Below are positions 1-11,640 of a stretch of 64,000 bases of DNA, one piece after another. The notes under the pieces are model-generated. The model searched no databases. It saw only the letters and a list, made by a program, of their open reading frames with translations, and was not told the origin of the DNA. The translations under genes were made by a program, and so were the position numbers. Origin of the DNA: Ligustrum vulgare (lineage: Eukaryota > Streptophyta > Magnoliopsida > Lamiales > Oleaceae); contig OY743169.1 in assembly GCA_963555705.1 (NCBI GenBank), positions 10,354,014 to 10,418,013 on the forward strand, read 5' to 3'. Numbering within the stretch: position 1 is the first letter of the stretch; every line of letters starts with the position of its first letter.

Positions 1-2
1 GG

Positions 3-809
3 GATATAGAATGCTTCAAGTGTAGAGGACGGGGGCATTATGCTCGAGAGTGCCCTAACAATAGGGTGATGATTATCAAAAATGGGGAGTGGTACTCGGA
101 AGATGAAGAGGACGAAGAGGGGGTGCCATGTAGGGGAGATAGTGATGACGAGGAAGAAGAGGTGGAGGGAATTGTTAGTCCACCCAAGTCTTTAGTCACC
201 ATTAGGTCTCTCAACACCCAAGCCAAGGTGGATGATGCGGCTAAGCAAAGGGAGAACATCTTCCATACTAGGTGTCTTGTGAAGGACAAAGCGTGTAGTC
301 TCATCATTGATGGGGGGAGTTGCACCAATGTGGTTAGCACTAGTATGGTTGAAAGGTTGGGATTACCTTTAATGCCACATCCTAGTCCTTATAAGTTACA
401 ATGGTTGAGTGATTATGGTGAGTTGAAAGTAAGCAAGCAAGTATTACTTATTTTCAACATAGGGACCTATGAGGATCAAGTACTTTGTGATGTGGTGCCC
501 ATGCAAGCTACACATATATTATTAGGGAGGCCATGGCAATATGACAGGAGGGTATTGCATGATGGTAGGAAAAATCGGTATAGTTTCCAAATGAATGGAA
601 AACCCGTGACACTCCTACCTTTGAGTCCAGAAGAAGTTTACAAGGACCAATTGAAACTCAAGAAGGAGGAGGAGGAGGAAAAAGAAAGAAGAAAAAAAAA
701 TATGGAGTTGAGTGAGGGGCAAAACGAAAGTGAAAAAAAAAGGGGGAAAAAAGTAGTGAAAAAAAAAAGAGGGGATGCAAGAAAAAAGAAAGAGAGCAAA
801 AGATATTGA
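3..809 (+). pseudogene. CRM-like gag C-terminus and protease (partial, frameshifted)
   Basis: The frame opens at the window edge with a CCHC zinc knuckle (CFKCRGRGHYARECP, bases 12-56; spacing C-X2-C-X4-H-X4-C), which binds RNA in retroelement Gag. An acidic linker follows, then a retropepsin-like domain. Numbering from the Met at 66, its active site is D82-G-G-S and the second signature is HILLGRPW. The C-terminal 80 residues are almost all Lys and Glu, coded by runs of A and G, and the frame stops at 807-809. The next domain continues in another frame, so the polyprotein was broken by an indel in the A-rich tract around 720-790. The upstream Gag is missing only because the window begins here. 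Confidence 0.85.
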
Positions 810-2532
810 GAAAAAAATGAATTTTTATGCGAGTAGAGGTGATGTAGAAAGAGCTTTAAAAGAAAATCATTCAATTCTTTTGTTGGTCTATAAGGAGTCT
901 CTCCTTACACTTGATGACCCTCACACTTCCCTCCCCACATTAGCTACTTCTTTGTTGCAGGAGTTCGAGGATGTCTTTCCGGAGGAGATGCCTAGTGGGC
1001 TTCCACCCATTAGAGGCATCGAGCATCAAATTGATTTCATCCCTGGAGCCGTCATTCCAAATAGACCGGCATACCGAAGCAATCCGGAGGAGACCAAGGA
1101 ACTCCAAAAACAAGTTGAGGAGTTGATGAGTAAAGGATATGTTCGTGAGAGCATGAGTCCTTGTGCCGTTCCCGTGCTACTAGTGCCCAAGAAGGATGGA
1201 ATCTTTAGAATGTGCGTCGATTGCCGAGCCATTAACAACATAACGGTAAAGTATCGATACCCCATTCCTAGGTTAGATGATATGCTAGATGAGTTGCATG
1301 GTTCGTGCATTTTTAGTAAAATCGACTTGAGAAGTGGATACCATCAAATTAGGATGAGGGAAGGAGATGAATGGAAAACCGCTTTTAAAACTAAATATGG
1401 TTTATATGAGTGGTTGGTTATGCCCTTCGGTCTCACTAATGCACCTAGCACTTTTATGAGATTAATGAACCATATTTTGCGTGCATTCATTGGGAAATTT
1501 GTGGTAGTTTACTTCGATGATATTTTGATTTATAGCAAAAATTTGAATGAGCATATTGAACACTTGAGGAGTGTACTTGTGGTTTTGAAAGGAGAACAAT
1601 TGTATGCTAACCTCAACAAGTGTAATTTTTGCATGGAGAGTGTGATCTTCCTTGGATTTGTAGTTAGTACTAAGGGAATAGAGGTCGATGAGGAGAAGAT
1701 CAAAGCCATTAAGGAATGGCCCACTCCCACAAGTGTCACCGAGGTAAGAAGCTTCCATGGGTTAGCTAGTTTTTACCGTCGTTTTGTCAAAGATTTTAGC
1801 ACACTAGCTTCACCACTTACCGAGGTTGTTAAAAAACATGTTGGGTTTAAATGGGGGGAGGCGCAAGAAAAGGCCTTTAATGAAATAAAGAACAAATTGT
1901 GCACCGCCCCGGTTTTGTCCTTGCCTAATTTTGATAAAACTTTTGAGATTGAATGTGATACTTCAGGCACAGGTATTGGAGTAGTTTTGATGCAGGAGAA
2001 AAGGCCGATTGCCTACTTTAGCGAGAAGCTCAGTGGAGCCGCCCTGAACTACCCCACCTATGACAAGGAGCTCTATGCGTTGGTGAGATCGTTAGAGACA
2101 TGGCACCACTATTTGTGGCCTAGAGAGTTCGTCATCCACACCGACCATGAGTCATTGAAGCACTTGAAGGGGCAAGGGAAGTTGAGCAAGAGGCATGCCA
2201 AATGGGTGGAGTACGTGGAAACTTTTCCCTATGTCATCAAATACAAACAAGGTAAGGAGAATGTGGTAGCCGACGCCCTTTCTCGAAGGTATGCTCTTAT
2301 TACTACCTTGAGTGCTAAATTGTTGGGTTTTGAGAGCATTAAGGACTTGTATGCGCATGATGCGGATTTTGCTAGTATATTTATATCATGTGAGAGGGTT
2401 GGATTTGGTAAGTATTATAGGCATGAGGGGTTTTTGTTTCGGGAAGGTAAACTTTGTGTGCCAAATTGCTCATTGAGGGAGTTGATTGTAAGGGAGGCCC
2501 ATGGCGGGGGATTAATGGTCACTTTGGGGTAA
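775..2532 (+). pseudogene. Reverse transcriptase and RNase H of the CRM-like element
   Basis: This frame codes the tether, RT and RNase H of a Ty3/gypsy Pol (585 codons). Numbering from the first ATG, the RT core has KKDG at 139-142, [12 protein letters not shown] near 181-192, [12 protein letters not shown] near 216-227 and the catalytic YFDD at 246-249. RNase H follows, with its first Asp in FEIECDTSG and later TYDKEL and HTDHESL. The frame ends at 2532 just as the integrase zinc-binding domain begins; the rest of that domain is in the frame starting at 2454. This fits a single-base deletion near 2505-2520. The N-terminal residues MQEKRKRAK are probably part of the Lys-rich linker, not a true start. 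The domain itself has no internal stop. Confidence 0.93.
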
Positions 2533-3659
2533 GGAGAACCTTGGAAATTTTACAAGAACATTTCTTTTGGCCTAAAATGAGTCGAGATGTTGGGAGAATT
2601 TGTTCTAGGTGCATAACTTGTAGGAAGGCCAAGTCCAAGGTAGAACCACATGGATTATATACACCCCTACCTGTCCCTAGTGAACCTTGGACGAAAATTT
2701 CTATGGACTTCATTTTGGGATTGCCTAGGTCGAAAAGAGGTAGTGACTCCATTTTTGTGGTTGTAGATAGGTTTAGTAAAATGGCCCATTTCCTTGCTTG
2801 TCATAAAACCGATGATGCCATTCATATCGCCGACCTATTCTTTAGGGAAATAGTACGACTCCATGGGGTTCCTAGGAGCATTGTGTCGGATAGGGACGTT
2901 AAATTCCTTAGCCACTTTTGGAAGGTCTTGTGGGGGAAATTGGGAACTAAACTCTTGTTTTCAACAACTTGTCATCCCCAAACCGATGGCCAAACTGAGG
3001 TGGTTAATAGAACTTTAACACAACTTCTTCGCACCGTCCTTAAGGGCAACCTAAAGAATTGGGAAGAGTGTTTACCTTTTGTTGAATTTGCATACAATCG
3101 AAGTGTTCATTCTACTACTTCTTTTTCTCCATTCGAGATTGTTTATGGTTTTAACCCTCTAACACCTTTGGATTTGATTCCGTTACCTATTGATGAAAGA
3201 GGTAGTTTAGATGGGAAGAGAAAGGCGGAGTTGGTAAAATCTCTTCACGAGAAAGTCAAACTACAAATCGAGAAGAAGAATGAACAATATGCCTCCAGTG
3301 CCAACAAAGGTAGAAAACGAATGACATTTGAGGCCGGTGATTGGGTGTGGTTGCATTTGAGGAAGGAGCGGTTCCCGACTCAAAGAAAATCAAAATTACA
3401 ATCACGTGGTGATGGCCCCTTCCAAATCCTAGAGAAAATCAACGACAATGCCTATAAGCTCGATCTTCCTGGTGAGTACAATGTATCGGCTTCTTTTAAC
3501 GTCTCTGACTTATCCCCTTTTGATGCAGGTGAAGATTCGAGGTCGAATCCTTTTCAAGAGGGAGGGGATGATGAGAATCCAGGGAGTCAATCGAGTCAAA
3601 GTCAAACAGGTCAACCCTCTTTCCGAATACCGGTGGCCCATGATAAGATCCAAGGCTAA
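2454..3659 (+). pseudogene. Integrase of the CRM-like element, reading into the 3' LTR
   Basis: The first 20 or so codons are out-of-frame overlap with the previous domain; real integrase starts near 2520. It has the HHCC zinc domain ending [11 protein letters not shown], then a DDE core. Numbered from 2454, the acidic residues are D85 (ISMDFILG), D146 (VSDRDVKF) and E182 (DGQTEVVN), giving 35 residues between D146 and E182. A GPY/F-type C-terminal module ([20 protein letters not shown]) follows and the frame ends at 3659, about 90 bases inside the LTR (start 3569). Reading into the LTR is characteristic of CRM-clade elements. No chromodomain is evident. Confidence 0.92.
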
Positions 3660-4307
3660 AGAGGTCCAAGAGTCGATGGCAGGACTCATTTTCAAGCTCC
3701 GAAAACAAGTTCCCATGGAAGAGAGCAAGATCGAGGTCAATTGCCTAATTTTGGAAGAACAGGAACTTTCGGTCGACCGAAAGTTTCCTTCGGTCGACCG
3801 AAACTCTGCAGGATTTTGAGGCTCAGCTGCAGGCGGTTTCGACTGACCAACGTACGACCGAAACTACCATTTCGGTCGACCAGGTGGTCGACCGAAAGTC
3901 CTCCGAATGTAAAAAAACGGGGTTTTTTGTGCAATTTACCAAACTTTTGTCTTTTATTTCTTGTATATACTTTGTAAAGCCCAAACCCTAGATAGTTTTT
4001 GGATGAACATTGAAGACTCCATTGAGAGCATTTGAGAGAGGTAAATCCTTTCTTTCCTTGTAACTTTTATTGGAATTTATTTCAACTTATATATTGAGAG
4101 TTGTTCTTGTGTATTTGTTGATATTTATTCCACAAGTCTTGGTATTTGTCTTAATCCTTCCATTGGGCTAGGGTTTGTAAATCCTTGAATTTTGGTTGGG
4201 TTAAACTTGGGTCAAGATTTCTCATTTATTACCTATTTTAGGTTTCTTGGGTTGATACAATATTGTTGTGGGAATTTTTGGTTTAATCACCAAAGGGGTT
4301 CGCATCA
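3569..4307 (+). repeat. 3' LTR of the CRM-like element
   Basis: 739 bp, starting TGATG directly after the polypurine tract and ending CATCA, a perfect 5-bp terminal inverted repeat of the TG...CA type. The base after the end begins ATTTC (4308-4312), the expected 5-bp target duplication; its partner lies left of the window. Sequence from 4308 on matches the middle of an Athila-like LTR, supporting the boundary. Confidence 0.87.
3771..3893 (+). repeat. Cluster of GGTCGACC palindromes in the CRM-like LTR
   Basis: Four perfect copies of the 8-bp palindrome GGTCGACC (3771, 3792, 3874, 3886), most inside a longer palindrome TTTCGGTCGACCGAAA, plus degenerate relatives at about 3840-3862. They lie upstream of the AT-rich stretch with TATATAC at 3963. 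The function is unknown; the position suggests the promoter part of the LTR. Confidence 0.8.
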
Positions 4308-5367
4308 ATTTCTATGACGAATCTAAATGTATAGAAAGGCATTACAAATTTAGTGAATACTATAGCAAATAACACAAAGCATAGGGGTATATTTCTATCC
4401 CCTATCGAACTTTGTGGCAATTGATACAAGTCTAATGAAATCTCAATCTTTCGAACTTAAGAAATCACAACCTAAAATCATACAACTAGTGATCAAGTAA
4501 TTGGATGATAAAAACAGTATATATCAATTGCTCAAACCCATGAACTATGAAATTAAATGATAATCAATACATAAAATCCGGAAATAAATGCTTCATCACA
4601 ATTCTAACATTCAAAATCTAGCCTAAATACATAATTGAATATAAATCACAAAAGGAATGGATAGATGTCACCCTATTCATGCCCTTGATCTTCGTTCTTC
4701 AATTGTGTCTTGGCTTGGAGTGGATCCCTCCGCAATCCGACAGCGTTTTGGCCTCTCTTCAATGAATTGGGAACCCCTAATCTCGTGCCCTTGGTCTGGT
4801 ATTTATAGATTTTCCCGAGATTTAGGTTAAGTGAGGAGAAAACTGCTGAATTACGCGCAAAAAGCCCAGCTGCGGCCCAGTCGGGACTACCGTGCGGCCG
4901 CACCGTTCAAAAACACGCGGTCGCATGACTCTGCAGGTAAACTTCAGTCGCCGAATTTTTTGACTGTGCGACCGCACGCCTTGTTCAACGTTACGGCCGC
5001 ACGGTTGTAATTCCGGCTGCAATTTTTATCTTTTAAATTCTGCAACTTGGTCCCTGTCTTTTAATTGCACGGCAAGTCCTCCAACTTCTTATTGTTGCAA
5101 TTTAACCCCTGAACTTCTGATTTCTTCCAAATTCGATTTTTTTCTTCAAATTAGCTATTTGATTGACTGCATCAATTCTTGATTTGCTCACTTTGACACT
5201 TTTTACATCCAGTTGCTCAATTTTAGCTTCAATTCCTTTGTTTTCTCGAATTTGGGATTATTTCTGAAATGTAAACAAATAACGCAAAATAAATAGCAAA
5301 TATTCCAAAACAAACATATAGAATCCTACTTTTAGGATAAAAATAAGTGTATAAAATACACTTATCA
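4308..5367 (-). repeat. Athila-like LTR, interrupted by the CRM-like element
   Basis: In minus orientation this matches the solo LTR at 44828-46555 from about 45208 to 45555 and onward: both have CATAGGGGTATATTTCTATC and the fragment ATTTCTATGAC, the same CG-rich palindromes, and the same right end ATACACTTATCA. The left part is absent here because the CRM-like element is inserted at 4307/4308. The minus-strand promoter has TATTTATA at 4800-4807. The right end abuts TTATC (5368-5372), the probable target duplication, directly in oxidase coding sequence. Confidence 0.85.
4892..5004. repeat. GTGCG(G/A)CCGCAC palindrome cluster in the Athila-like LTR
   Basis: Perfect or near-perfect 12-bp palindromes: GTGCGGCCGCAC at 4892-4903, GTGCGACCGCAC at 4966-4977 and ACGGCCGCACGG at 4992-5003. 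On the minus strand the cluster lies about 90-200 bp upstream of the TATA-like box. The same cluster recurs in the solo LTR near 45791-45904. Confidence 0.8.
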
Positions 5368-7296
5368 TTATCAAATGTGATGCTGTAGTTGTTGGTTCTG
5401 GCTCTGGTGGTGGAGTTATAGCTGGAGTTCTTGCAAAAGCAGGTTATAAAGTACTTGTCCTGGAAAAAGGAAGCTATTTTTCGAAAAAAGACCTTACACT
5501 TCTTGAAGGACAAGCAATTGATCAAATGTATCTTGGTCATGGGTTTTTAGCAACAGAAGACATGGGTGTCTTTCTGGTTGCAGGATCCACAGTAGGTGGC
5601 GGATCCGCCATAAACTGGTCGGCCTCATTCCGTACTCCAGCAGACATTCTGAAGGAATGGAGTGAAAACTACAATTTAGAACTATTTGAGAGCAAGTTAT
5701 ATCAAGAAGCATTGGATATTGTCTGCCAGAAAATGGGAGTTCAATCTGAAGTCGAAGAAGAAGGATTCAACAGCATGATCTTGAGGAAAGGGTGTGAAAA
5801 GTTGGGTTATCCGGTGGAAAACATCCCTCGAAATTCGCCTTCCGATCATTATTGTGGATGGTGCTCCCTTGGCTGCAAAGATGGGAAAAAGAAAGGCACA
5901 ACAGAAACATGGTTGGTGGATTTGGTTGATTCTGGTAATGGTGCAATCCTTCCTGAATGTGAAGCTATACAAGTTTTGCACAGAATAAAGGATAAAATTA
6001 GAGGCACAAGAAGCAGTACTGCTATTGGTGTTGCTTTTGAATTTCAGCATCAAGGGGTGAAAGAAATTGGTTTTGTAGAGTCAGAAGTGACAGTAATTGC
6101 ATGTGGTGCTCTTTCTACTCCTCCACTGCTACAAAGAAGTGGATTGAAGAATCCAAACATAGGTAACTTTTGAAAAATCTGATCTAACAACATAATGATT
6201 ATGAATAGGGAATTATTCATATTATTATTGGGATAGGTACAACCATCTTAACTATATACAAATAAAAATCGAAAAGATGTGATCCAGTCGCACCTCCCAG
6301 CACGACTATCATGTTACGACTTCACTTTAGTCACTACCCCTACCTTCGGCATCCCCTCATAGCAGCTAAGATAAAGATTTCGAACATAATCTTTTAGAAT
6401 AATTCAATTTCTAGTCAAAAAATCCTTAATCTTTGATTCAAATTCCTAGACTCCGGATTGAACCACTCGTCTAAAATACTAACCAGTTACATAAGGGACG
6501 AATTTACTGATTTGCATTTTTATCTTGAGCAGGTAAAAATTTGCATGTCCATCCAGCAATAATGGGATGGGGCTACTTCCCAGATATACCTTCATCTGAA
6601 GGAGGGATATGGCCAGCAGCAGATAAGAAGAGCTATGAAGGAGGGATATTGACAGCAATGTCAAAACTCAGCATAAACCCTGAAGACTCTAGCTATAATA
6701 ACGCCATCATCCAAACTCCGTCATTGCACCCTGGCATGTTCGCCGTGCTATTTCCATGGTCTTCTGCCCTAGAATTCAAAACGAAAATGTGCAATTTCTC
6801 CAGGACTACTCATATATTTGCATTGGCAAGGGACAGGGGATCAGGCACTGTAACTAACCCTTCATCGATAAGTTACAAATTCGATAATGCAGATGAAGAG
6901 AACTTAAAGAAGGGGCTGGAAAGGGTGCTGAGGATACTAGCAGCTGCAGGAGCTGAAGAAATTGGAACTCATCACGGACGTGGGAGGATCTTAAAAGTGA
7001 AGGAAGCTAGCCTCGAAGAATTTGAGAAGTTCGTAAAAGAGGAAAGTTCAAGGCCTGTGAAAACCTTGTCAACGCCGATATGTTCAGCACATCAGATGGG
7101 GAGTTGCAGAATGGGGGTGGATTCCAGCAGCTCAGCCGTGGATTCGAAGGCGGAGACGTGGGAGATGGAAAGGCTTTTTGTGGCGGATTCGAGTGTTCTT
7201 CCGACGGCTTTAGGAGTGAATCCAATGGTTACTATTCAGGCTATTTCTTACTGCACTGCACAGTCTGTTCTTGAATTCCTCGGGAGGAAGAAGTAA
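5368..7296 (+). pseudogene. FAO: Long-chain fatty alcohol oxidase, 5' end disrupted by LTR insertion
   Basis: GMC-family flavoenzyme that oxidises long-chain fatty alcohols to aldehydes; plant members are membrane-associated. Two exons are visible: 5368-6162 and 6533-7296, with a 370-nt intron (GTAACT...TTGAGCAG) splitting a Gly codon. Exon A opens in frame in the FAD-binding Rossmann motif (VVVGSGSGGGV), then STVGGGSAINWSAS and a Cys-rich CGWCSLGC. Exon B has the conserved ARDRGSG, the active-site His in SAHQMGSCRMG and the Asn in GVNPMVT, ending at TAA 7294-7296. No internal stop or frameshift is visible. The N-terminal part is missing: an Athila-like LTR ends at 5367, in coding sequence. 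The rest of the gene may lie left of the nested insertions. A stable full-length mRNA is unlikely. Confidence 0.9.
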
Positions 7297-7719
7297 TCTA
7301 ATGTGACTATTGCGTGAAGGTTGTGACCATAATATTGGTGTGGTCACTTGGATTATATTGAACGTTATATAAAAGTAAATAAATTTCCTGTATTCACGAT
7401 TTGCTGCTACATGTGTGAACAATAGATGAGGCTTGTGTGATCTATTTATTTTATACTTTTATATATCTATATTATATTTTAAAACTAGCCTATGTTTGAC
7501 AACTCATTATAATAAGCAATTATTACAATTTATCATTTATACAATTTCTCAAATCACTTTTTAATCATACACATTTTCTCTATCCAATTTTTAATTACGA
7601 AATTTATCTCGAAATCCGAAATAAATGACAGTGAATAGAGGCTTTTTCCCTCCCAGATTTTTTTTTAACACATTACTCGACACATAATAACAGCTTTGAA
7701 GCAATTAATGGGTGTCAGC
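7297..7719. other. Downstream flank of the oxidase gene, no gene seen
   Basis: AT-rich sequence with the probable 3' UTR of the oxidase gene in its first 200 bases. A stretch near 7490-7620 (CTCATTATAATAAGCAATTA and following) resembles the dispersed AT-rich repeats to the right. Confidence 0.5.
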
Positions 7720-8262
7720 TAGGGCTGTCAATGGATCAAATTTTAATTCGAATTCGATCTGAAATTCGATGAAATTAACGGGAAATGGATTCAAGGTATC
7801 AATCTGATAACCTGATAATGATCTGAATCCAATACTCATTTAAGTAAATAGAACAAATATAGATATAAGTCAATCTGATCCGAATTTTTATATTAATATA
7901 ATATATTTTTTATATTATTATATAATTTTATTCCATATAATATAATAATATTCATTTTAAAACTTATAATATATAAATATTGTTATAATTTTTTTGAGAT
8001 ATTATGATTTTAATTTTTATGAATGATATGAAATTATAATTAATTATAATAGTAATTTTTACTCATTAATACATAAACATCAAAAAAAATTATGATAAAA
8101 ATAATTTCGGATCAGATATCTGATAAGGTATCAAATCGGATATGGATTTAACTATAAAAAATTCGTCAAATTATCGAATCAGATCGGATCTACGAATTAT
8201 TCTTATCGGATCGAATCGGATAAAGGCAAATCCGATACATATTCGATTCGTTTACACCTCTA
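7720..8262. mobile_element. hAT-type MITE (non-autonomous)
   Basis: 543 bp bounded by TAGGGCTGTCAATGGAT and, inverted at the right end, TAGAGGTGTAAACGAAT: related but imperfect terminal inverted repeats. The 8-bp flanks GTGTCAGC (7712-7719) and GTGTTAGC (8263-8270) differ at one base and are the size of a hAT target duplication. The interior is AT-rich with several GGATCAGATATC-like stretches and no coding capacity. Confidence 0.78.
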
Positions 8263-8270
8263 GTGTTAGC

Positions 8271-11200
8271 CCATTAAATGGGTGTCAGCCGCTGTCATTT
8301 TTTGTTTTTTCTTTTTGCCTTAAGCCTCCTTTTGATAACAGTATATAGTTTATAATTTATGAATTTAAGATAAAAAATAGTGATTGAAATTTGGAAAGAG
8401 AAAATGTGGTTGAAAAGTAGTTTAGAAAATTCTTTCATTTCATTTATTTTTCTTTTAACTTTTTTTGTCTTGCTATGTATATTTTTATATTTCAGTCTTT
8501 TATAAGGTGTCGTTCTTATCTTTCATTTTGTCATAATAATTTTTAGTACACATATAAGTATTAAGTTTCGATCACACGTTCTATAAAAATTATACAAATC
8601 ACATTATTAAATAATGAGGTTTGAAATAGTAATAAATTTTTCAAAATATAATGTTAGAAGTAGAGAGTTTTTTTAGCTTATATGTAGATTATTTTATTGG
8701 TAAAATTTGGCAGAAAATGAGTTTTGAAAACAAAATGATGATTTGAACAAGTGAAGAGAAACGTGTGATTAAAAAATGGAGAGAAAATGTGTGTGGTTAA
8801 AAAATAGTTTAAGAAATTATGTTGTTTATAAATTGATTTATAAATTATAATTATTGCATTAAAAAACAAAATCTTATATTTATCTAATTTATGCAATTTC
8901 TATTTCATCTTGATATTCATTTTTCAAAATATAATTTAACACACATTCTACAAAAATTTTACAAGCCATATAATTTGAAATGATGAGTCTCAAATAAGGG
9001 ATTAATAATAACACGACACATTATTTCAAATAATGAGGTTTGAAATAGTAATTTATTTATTTTTTAGAATCTAAGGTTAAAAGTATAAAATTTTGTTAAT
9101 TTATTTATAGATTATTATATTAGTAAAATATGGTAGAAAATGAGTTTTGAAACAAAATTATGTTTTGAATAAGTGAAGAGAAAATGTGTGTTGTTAAAAA
9201 ATAGTTTAAGAAAATTATGTTTTTTATTGCTTTGAAAGCAATTCAGTGGTGTCAACTGCTACCATTTTTATTTTTATTTTTTTGTCTTAAACCTCTGTTT
9301 GGTAACACTATTTGGTTTATAAACTAATGTATTTATGATTTTGAGATAAATAGTAGTGGTTGAAATTTGGAAAGAGAAAATGTGTGTAGTTTAAATTTGG
9401 AAAGAGAAATTGAAAAGTTTATAAACATGTTTATAAACCATTTTTTTACTTTTACTGAACACATACTTATTCTTTCATTTCATTTATTTTTCTTTTTAAC
9501 TTTTTTTTGTCTTGCCACATATATTTTTATAATTTGGTCTTTTGTAATGTATCGTTCTTTTCTTTTATTTTGTCATATTAATTTTTAAATACACGTATAA
9601 GTTTTAAGTTTCGATCACACATTCTACAAAAAAATTTCAAATCACATTATTAAAAATAACGGATCTCAAATAGATGGCTAATAATAATACGACACATTAT
9701 TTTAAATAATGAGTTTTGAAATAGTAAATTTTTCAGAATGTAAGGTTAGAAGTAGAGAATTTTTTTTTAGTTCATGTGTAAATTATTTTATTGATAAAAT
9801 GTGGCAGGAAATAAGTTTTGATAACAACATGATGTTTTAAACAAGTGTGGAGAAAAATGTGTGATTAAAAAATGGAGAGAAAATGTATGTGGCTAAAAAG
9901 TAATTTGAAAAAATTATGTTTTTTATAAATTGATTTATAAATTGTAATGATTGCATTAGAAACAAAATGTTATATTTATCTAATTTATGCAATTTCTATT
10001 TCATCTTGATATTCATTTTTCAAAATATCATTTACAACACATTCTACAAAAATTTTACAAGCCACATTATTTGAAATGATGAGTCTCAAATAAGGGGTTA
10101 ATAATAACACGATACATTATTTCAAATAATGAGGTTTGAAATAGTAATTTATTTATTTATTAGAATCTAAGGTTAAAAGTATAGAATTTTGTTAATTTAT
10201 TTATAGATTATTATATTAGTAAAATATGGCAAAAAATGAGTTTTGAAACAAAATTATGTTTTGAATAAGTGAAGAGAAAATGTGTGTGGTTAAAAAATAG
10301 TTTAAGAAAATTATGTTGTTTATTGCTTTAAAAGCAATTCAGTTGTGTCAGCTGCTACCATTTTTATTTTTTAATTTTTTTTTTTGGTCTTAAACCTCCG
10401 TTTGGTAACACTATTTGGTTTATAAACTGGTGTATTTATAATTTTGAGATAAATAGTAGTGGTTGGAATTTGGAAACAGAAAATGTGTGTGGTTTAAATT
10501 TGGAAAGAGAAATTGAAAAGTTTATAAACATGTTTATAAACCATTTTTTTACTTTTACTGAACACATACTTATTCTTTCATTTCATTTATTTTTCTTTTT
10601 AACTTTTTTTTTGTCTTGCCACATATATTTTTATAATTTGGTCTTTTGTAATGTATTGTTCTTTTCTTTTATTTTGTCATATTAATTTTAAATACACGTA
10701 TAAGTTTTAAGTTTCGATCACACATTCTACAAAAAATTTCAAATCACATTATTAAAAATAATGGATCTCAAATAGATGACTAATAATAATACGACACGTT
10801 ATTTTAAATAATGAGTTTTGAAATAGTAAATTTTTCAGAATGTAAGGTTAGAAGTAGAGAATTTTTTTTTAGTTCATGTGTAAATTATTTTATTAATAAA
10901 ATGTGGCAGGAAATGATTTTTGATAACAAAATGATGTTTTAAACAAGTGTAGAGAAAAATGTGTGATTAAAAAATGGAGATAAAATGTATGTGGCTAAAA
11001 AGTAATTTGAAAAAATTATGTTTTTTATAAATTAATTTATAAATTGTAATGATTGCATTAGAAACAAAATGTTATATATTTATCTAATTTATGCAATTTG
11101 TATTTCATCTTGATATTCATTTTTCAAAATATCATTTACCACACATTCTACAAAAAATTTAAAAGCCACATTTTTGAAATGACGGGTCTCAAACAAGACA

Positions 11201-11640
11201 CAACACATTATTTCAATTAATGAGGTTTGAAATAATAAGTTTTTTTAGAATGTATGATTAAAAGTAGAGAATTTTTTTAGTTTATTTGTAGATTATTTTA
11301 TTGGTAAAATGTTGCAGAAAATGAGTTTTAAAAAAAATGAGTTTTGAATAAATGGAGATAAAATGTATGTAGTTAAAAAGTATTTTACGAGATTATGTTG
11401 TTTTTAAATTGATTTATAAATTGTAATAATTGCATTAAAAAACATAAGTTTATATTTATCTAATTTACGCAATGTCTATTTCATCTTGATATTCATTTTT
11501 CAAAATATCATCTACTACACATTCTACAAAAATTTTACAAATCATATTATTTGAAATGATGAATCTCAAACAGGGATTAATAATAACACGACACATTATT
11601 TCAAATAATGTGATTTGAAATAGTAATTTTTAAAAAAAAA
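8271..11640. repeat. Tandem array with higher-order ~1.1-kb periodicity
   Basis: The landmark ATTATTTCAAATAATGAGG (with variants) occurs near 8603, 9020, 9695, 10115, 10799, 11207 and 11595. Intervals are about 417, 675, 420, 684, 408 and 388 bp, so two related monomers alternate into a 1.1-kb unit, best seen as 9238-10333 repeated from 10334. Each long unit carries CCTCTGTTTGGTAACACTAT. Short frames at 9367 and 10470 are copies of one noncoding stretch. No gene is seen. Confidence 0.85.

Larger units (their letters stand above)
1..4307 (+). mobile_element. CRM-like Ty3/gypsy retrotransposon, 3' portion
   Basis: The order gag zinc knuckle, aspartic protease, RT, RNase H, integrase, 3' LTR is the Ty3/gypsy order. 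The window edge cuts the element inside gag, so its 5' LTR and most of gag are outside. The coding region runs past the polypurine tract (AAGAGGGAGGGGA, 3556-3568) into the 3' LTR, which starts TGATG. Both traits, and the integrase C-terminus, fit CRM-type chromoviruses; that assignment rests on motif memory and is only moderately sure. At least two frameshifts (about 720-790 and about 2505-2520) make this copy inactive. The element appears to lie inside an Athila-like LTR that continues at 4308. Confidence 0.88.

Noticed and set aside
9367..10685. Two near-identical short frames (9367-9588 and 10470-10685)
   Set aside because: They are the same stretch of two tandem repeat units, not a duplicated gene.
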